7,196 nt of DNA from Atribacterota bacterium. GTDB taxonomy: Bacteria; Atribacterota; Phoenicimicrobiia; Phoenicimicrobiales; Phoenicimicrobiaceae. The first letter of the stretch is position 1. Every line of letters begins with the position of its first letter. The stretch covers positions 1 through 7,196 of the forward strand of contig DAOUWX010000089.1 of the NCBI GenBank assembly GCA_030666935.1, written 5' to 3'. A program made the position numbers and the translations under genes. Positions 5,245-7,196 of this stretch are shown piece by piece. The notes under the pieces are model-generated. The model saw nothing but the letters and a program-made list of their open reading frames with translations. It did not search any database and was not told the DNA's origin.

Positions 5245-5694
5245 CTAATCAATTGAGAACGATACTTCAAGTGATACCCCTCCTGTACCTGCCGAAATAC
5301 TAAACCCATTTGCCTCCATTTTCTTGGCTAAGGATTTTAAAGCAGATATAAACTGATTAATCCATTCTTCAAGTCTACCAATAATAGATGGTAACTTAGC
5401 CGCCCCTGCATTGAGAAATGAAGTTAACCGTAACATTTTTACAAATGCAGGGCCAAGGTTATTCTCTTCAATTAATTCTTCAATTTTTCTAAGTTCCTCC
5501 TCCATGAACGGGTCAATATATTCATTGATTACTTGAGCCATATGGGTGTTCATTTCTCCTGTAAATTCCCATTCTTCTAATACTGGGTAAACCTCCGAAG
5601 CAGTTTGTTCGCTGGCTCCAACTGTCATTGGAAAAACAAAAATTAACAAATAAGTGAGAAAAACGAAAAACAAATAATCTTTTTTCAGTTTCAT
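5245..5694 (-). CDS. Small secreted hypothetical protein
   Basis: A 149-residue exported protein. Residues 1-27 are a signal peptide: KLKKD, a long hydrophobic core, likely cleavage after VGA (Ala27). The mature part is about 122 residues, acidic in its first half (EELRKIEELIEENN, amphipathic helix), then LRLTSFLNAGAAKLPSIIGRLEEWINQFISALKSLAKKM, a second long amphipathic helical stretch. It closes with GFSISAGTGGVSLEVSFSID (130-149), which looks like a glycine-hinged beta hairpin. There is no cysteine in the mature part and no recognised domain. CCTCCT at 5706-5701 gives an AGGAGG ribosome binding site 6 bases before the ATG. It has its own leader and is not tightly linked to either neighbour. 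It could be a surface or pore-type small protein, but the sequence does not decide this. Confidence 0.75.
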   Translation of the reverse strand: MKLKKDYLFFVFLTYLLIFVFPMTVGASEQTASEVYPVLEEWEFTGEMNTHMAQVINEYIDPFMEEELRKIEELIEENNLGPAFVKMLRLTSFLNAGAAKLPSIIGRLEEWINQFISALKSLAKKMEANGFSISAGTGGVSLEVSFSID

Positions 5695-5794
5695 AATAAT
5701 CCTCCTCGTATAATATATTTATAATAATTAAATATTAAGTGAATGAATTTATAAAAAATTAAAATAAATATTCAACATTCATACTAATTCATCT

Positions 5795-6469
5795 CTAAGG
5801 ATTTTTACATTTATCACATAAACAACTCGGGTCATGGAATGCAACAGTCACAATTAATTTATCCCAAAAAAGCATGCCCCAGTAATGAAAATTATTGTAC
5901 TCAGGAAGATCGACATATTTATAATCAAAAACCCCAGGATATTGTCCTCTTGACGGGGAAGTGCTTATGTAATATAAAAATTCCGGTGGAGGTTTTTCAT
6001 CTACGGAAATGAATTTAAAAAGTCTAGGTGTATTTTCTGGTAGAAATCTCCCCGTTTCTTTAAAAAATAAACCCCTTGTTATTTTCCATATGATTCTGCG
6101 GATTCGTTTTCCGTTGAATCTTTTAATGATTTTATTATCTGGTAAAATAATATTTTGATTAAATTCCCCAAGTACCATTATATTAATTTTTTTACTCTCA
6201 GGTCTTTTCATCCGCTTGGATATATCCTTCCATATTGAACTTCCTGAGTAAGAACCGATAGTAAGAGGAGCTAACGAATGAACAAAATAATCTTCGTCCA
6301 TTTGATAGGAATTATTACATGATATATGAGTAGGCAATGTAAACAAATTAGGATTATGCATCTTTCTTATGCTTTTAGCATAAAACTGTTTTAGAGGGAC
6401 ATGATCATCGTCAATATTTCCCTTTAGTTTTTTACCACATAAATAACAAATATCTATTTTATTCTCCAT
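5795..6469 (-). CDS. HNH-endonuclease-like zinc protein
   Basis: A 224-residue soluble protein. The N-terminal third shows the HNH-type arrangement: CYLCGKKL with Cys8/Cys11, then DDDHVPLKQFY with Asp22-His23, then NLFTLPTHISCNNSYQMDEDYF with His48, Cys51 and Asn52. Cys8/Cys11 with His48/Cys51 would form the structural zinc knuckle; His23 and Asn52 are the candidate catalytic pair, with His64 possibly completing the metal site. DHVP plus a later TL.TH..CN is familiar from uncharacterised HNH-like proteins. Residues 65-205 are basic and aromatic-rich without a recognised domain. The C-terminus SCLCDKCKNP adds Cys216, Cys218 and Cys221, maybe a second metal site. The ATG at 6469 has only a weak AAGAG ahead. 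Nuclease activity is inferred; no restriction or phage partner is seen beside it. Confidence 0.8.
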   Translation of the reverse strand: MENKIDICYLCGKKLKGNIDDDHVPLKQFYAKSIRKMHNPNLFTLPTHISCNNSYQMDEDYFVHSLAPLTIGSYSGSSIWKDISKRMKRPESKKINIMVLGEFNQNIILPDNKIIKRFNGKRIRRIIWKITRGLFFKETGRFLPENTPRLFKFISVDEKPPPEFLYYISTSPSRGQYPGVFDYKYVDLPEYNNFHYWGMLFWDKLIVTVAFHDPSCLCDKCKNP

Positions 6470-6489
6470 ATTTAGAACTCTTGCATGCT

Positions 6490-6505
6490 ATTTATAATTA
6501 TAAAT
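6490..6505 (-). promoter_or_regulatory. Perfect 16-bp palindrome containing TATAAT ahead of the HNH gene
   Basis: ATTTATAATTATAAAT is its own reverse complement and lies 20 bases before the HNH-like start. It contains a perfect TATAAT in each direction (6502-6497 on the minus strand); no good -35 is seen at 16-18 bases. It may be a -10 region with an overlapping operator, or simply low-complexity AT DNA. Confidence 0.35.
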
Positions 6506-6580
6506 GCAGATAACTTTTCTATATTCACTATCCGACAAATCTTTCAAAAACCCTCTTTTTTAATAAACTCATTTATAAAT

Positions 6581-6593
6581 CCCCTGTTCTTTT
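6581..6593 (-). repeat. CCCCTG-type intergenic motif, copy 3 of 3
   Basis: CCCCTGTTCTTTT with AATGCAAGG after it resembles the terminator copy at 3991-4011 (CCCCTGCTCTTTT then GGGGCAAGG), but here the arms no longer pair well. It sits in the long leader of the HNH-like gene. A 14-codon minus-strand ORF beginning at 6572 (MSLLKKRVFERFVG, stop at 6530-6528) follows AGGGGA of this motif; it is too short to judge. Confidence 0.4.
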
Positions 6594-6625
6594 AATGCAA
6601 GGACTCGGGAAAGTTATTTAGTACT

Positions 6626-6850
6626 TTATTTAATTAATATAGGATGTTTATTTAGAAAATTATCTTCTACACCCTTCTTTACTCTAGTGCTACCAAAATT
6701 ACCTTTGGTCTCAAGAGTAAAATAAGTTGGAAATGGTAAACTAAAATGCACCTTTTCCCATGTAAATATCTGGAGCCAGGTCTCAACATTTGATAAACTA
6801 TAATTTCTTAAAATATTATAAAAGAATAATAAAAATCTGTCTCCTGCCAT
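6626..6850 (-). CDS. Doubtful 74-codon open frame
   Basis: It reads MAGDRFLLFFYNILRNYSLSNVETWLQIFTWEK and ends NKHPILIK. The ATG has no ribosome binding site and is preceded by an in-frame stop two codons upstream. The composition is aromatic-rich and lacks a recognised domain. A shorter + strand frame (6790-6975) overlaps it and is equally unconvincing. It may be non-coding or a remnant. The wider stretch 6470-6989 holds no supported gene. Confidence 0.2.
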   Translation of the reverse strand: MAGDRFLLFFYNILRNYSLSNVETWLQIFTWEKVHFSLPFPTYFTLETKGNFGSTRVKKGVEDNFLNKHPILIK

Positions 6851-6939
6851 ATTCTAATTATTTAAGAAGACATTGGAAGCCTGGACTTATCAGACTTCTT
6901 TCGAAAATAGAAAAAAATTATCAGATTATTAAATTGAAA

Positions 6940-6989
6940 TATTATCACTTTACGAAAGGCCATCAAAGGCAATAGTGTTTTTGATAATA
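6940..6989 (-). terminator. Inverted repeat just past the stop of the right-edge gene
   Basis: TATTATCA (6940-6947) and TGATAATA (6982-6989) are perfect 8-base arms directly after the minus-strand stop codon, with TTTC following on that strand. The loop of 34 bases contains a small GCC/GGC stem. It is a weak terminator candidate. Confidence 0.3.
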
Positions 6990-7196
6990 CTATTCTATAT
7001 TCCTATTAGAATTTTGACATATTTCGTCGCAGATTTCGTTAAATTGTAACAAGTAGGTTTCCATTTCATTATAATAATCAATAAATAAGGTAAGTGCTCC
7101 TAATAATAGTGGTAAGGCTACTGAAAGAGGAATATTCCCCAATTTTTTTCCCAGCTCAAGGACAATTTTTTCCCGGTTTAACTTACTATAAGCACC
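6990..7196 (-). CDS. C-terminal 68 residues of a membrane-type protein, cut by the window edge
   Basis: An open frame enters from the right edge and runs 68 codons to TAG at 6992-6990. It reads GAYSKLNREKIVLELGKKLG, then a hydrophobic stretch NIPLSVALPLLLGALTLFID (21-40), then YYNEMETYLLQFNEICDEIC and a polar end. The hydrophobic stretch could be a membrane helix or a buried helix in an all-helical protein; two cysteines lie in CDEIC. No start is needed inside the window, since the frame stays open to the edge; the only internal ATG is at codon 45. The residue pattern (charged helix, hydrophobic helix, charged tail, with few rare features) looks coding rather than accidental. I do not recognise the family. 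Most of the protein probably lies outside. Confidence 0.7.
   Translation of the reverse strand, partial: GAYSKLNREKIVLELGKKLGNIPLSVALPLLLGALTLFIDYYNEMETYLLQFNEICDEICQNSNRNIE

Noticed and set aside
5121..5309. A 62-codon minus-strand open frame
   Set aside because: It overlaps the 3' end of the well-supported secreted-protein gene in another frame and then runs through the nested-hairpin element; no ribosome binding site.
4031..6469. An integron cassette array, suggested by the attC-like boxes at 5148-5195
   Set aside because: Only one candidate site is seen, its inner boxes do not pair, no integrase is present, and genes such as 4986-4318 have their own leaders and terminators.
6790..6975. 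A 61-codon + strand open frame (MINYNFLKYYKRIIK...)
   Set aside because: Low-complexity Lys/Tyr/Ile composition, no ribosome binding site, and it overlaps another doubtful frame on the opposite strand.

Overview
The window is strongly AT-rich bacterial DNA with strong AGGAGG-type ribosome binding sites. It has small, mostly monocistronic genes separated by long non-coding stretches full of hairpins and short dispersed palindromic repeats. Base composition, an AmmeMemoRadiSam protein, an Mth938-like protein and REP-like repeats fit an anaerobic bacterium, perhaps from an uncultivated lineage such as Atribacterota or a clostridium-like group. That placement is inference; no marker gene is present.

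Layout. On the + strand, 21-878 is a complete Memo-family gene (amrB), followed by a likely terminator. Then come two secreted proteins: 1103-1816, with an SmpA/OmlA-like C-terminal motif, and 2094-2687, which looks like a matrixin-type metalloprotease domain that has lost its HExxH site. A 17-bp perfect hairpin separates them. After a leader region with a broken mini-ORF and competing hairpins lies an Mth938-like gene at 2956-3330. The stretch 3331-3986 holds no convincing gene; it carries two copies each of two palindromic repeat families plus a small direct repeat.

From 3987 on, every supported gene is on the minus strand. Reading in their direction from the right edge: the C-terminal end of a membrane-type protein (7196-6990), an HNH-like zinc protein (6469-5795), a small secreted protein (5694-5245), then a translationally coupled pair. 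The pair is a membrane-anchored coiled-coil/TPR-like protein (4986-4318) and a 95-residue unknown (4318-4031), closed by a good minus-strand terminator at 3981-4017. The two halves of the window therefore converge on the repeat region.

No pathway links these genes. amrB and the Mth938-like gene are conserved housekeeping-type genes of unsettled function. The others look like lineage-specific surface, envelope or accessory genes. I see no rRNA, tRNA, CRISPR array, complete insertion sequence or recognisable phage module. The least explained items are the coupled TM/TPR pair, the apparently dead secreted metalloprotease, a CCCCTG-type motif recurring in three intergenic sites, and the nested-hairpin element at 5143-5235.
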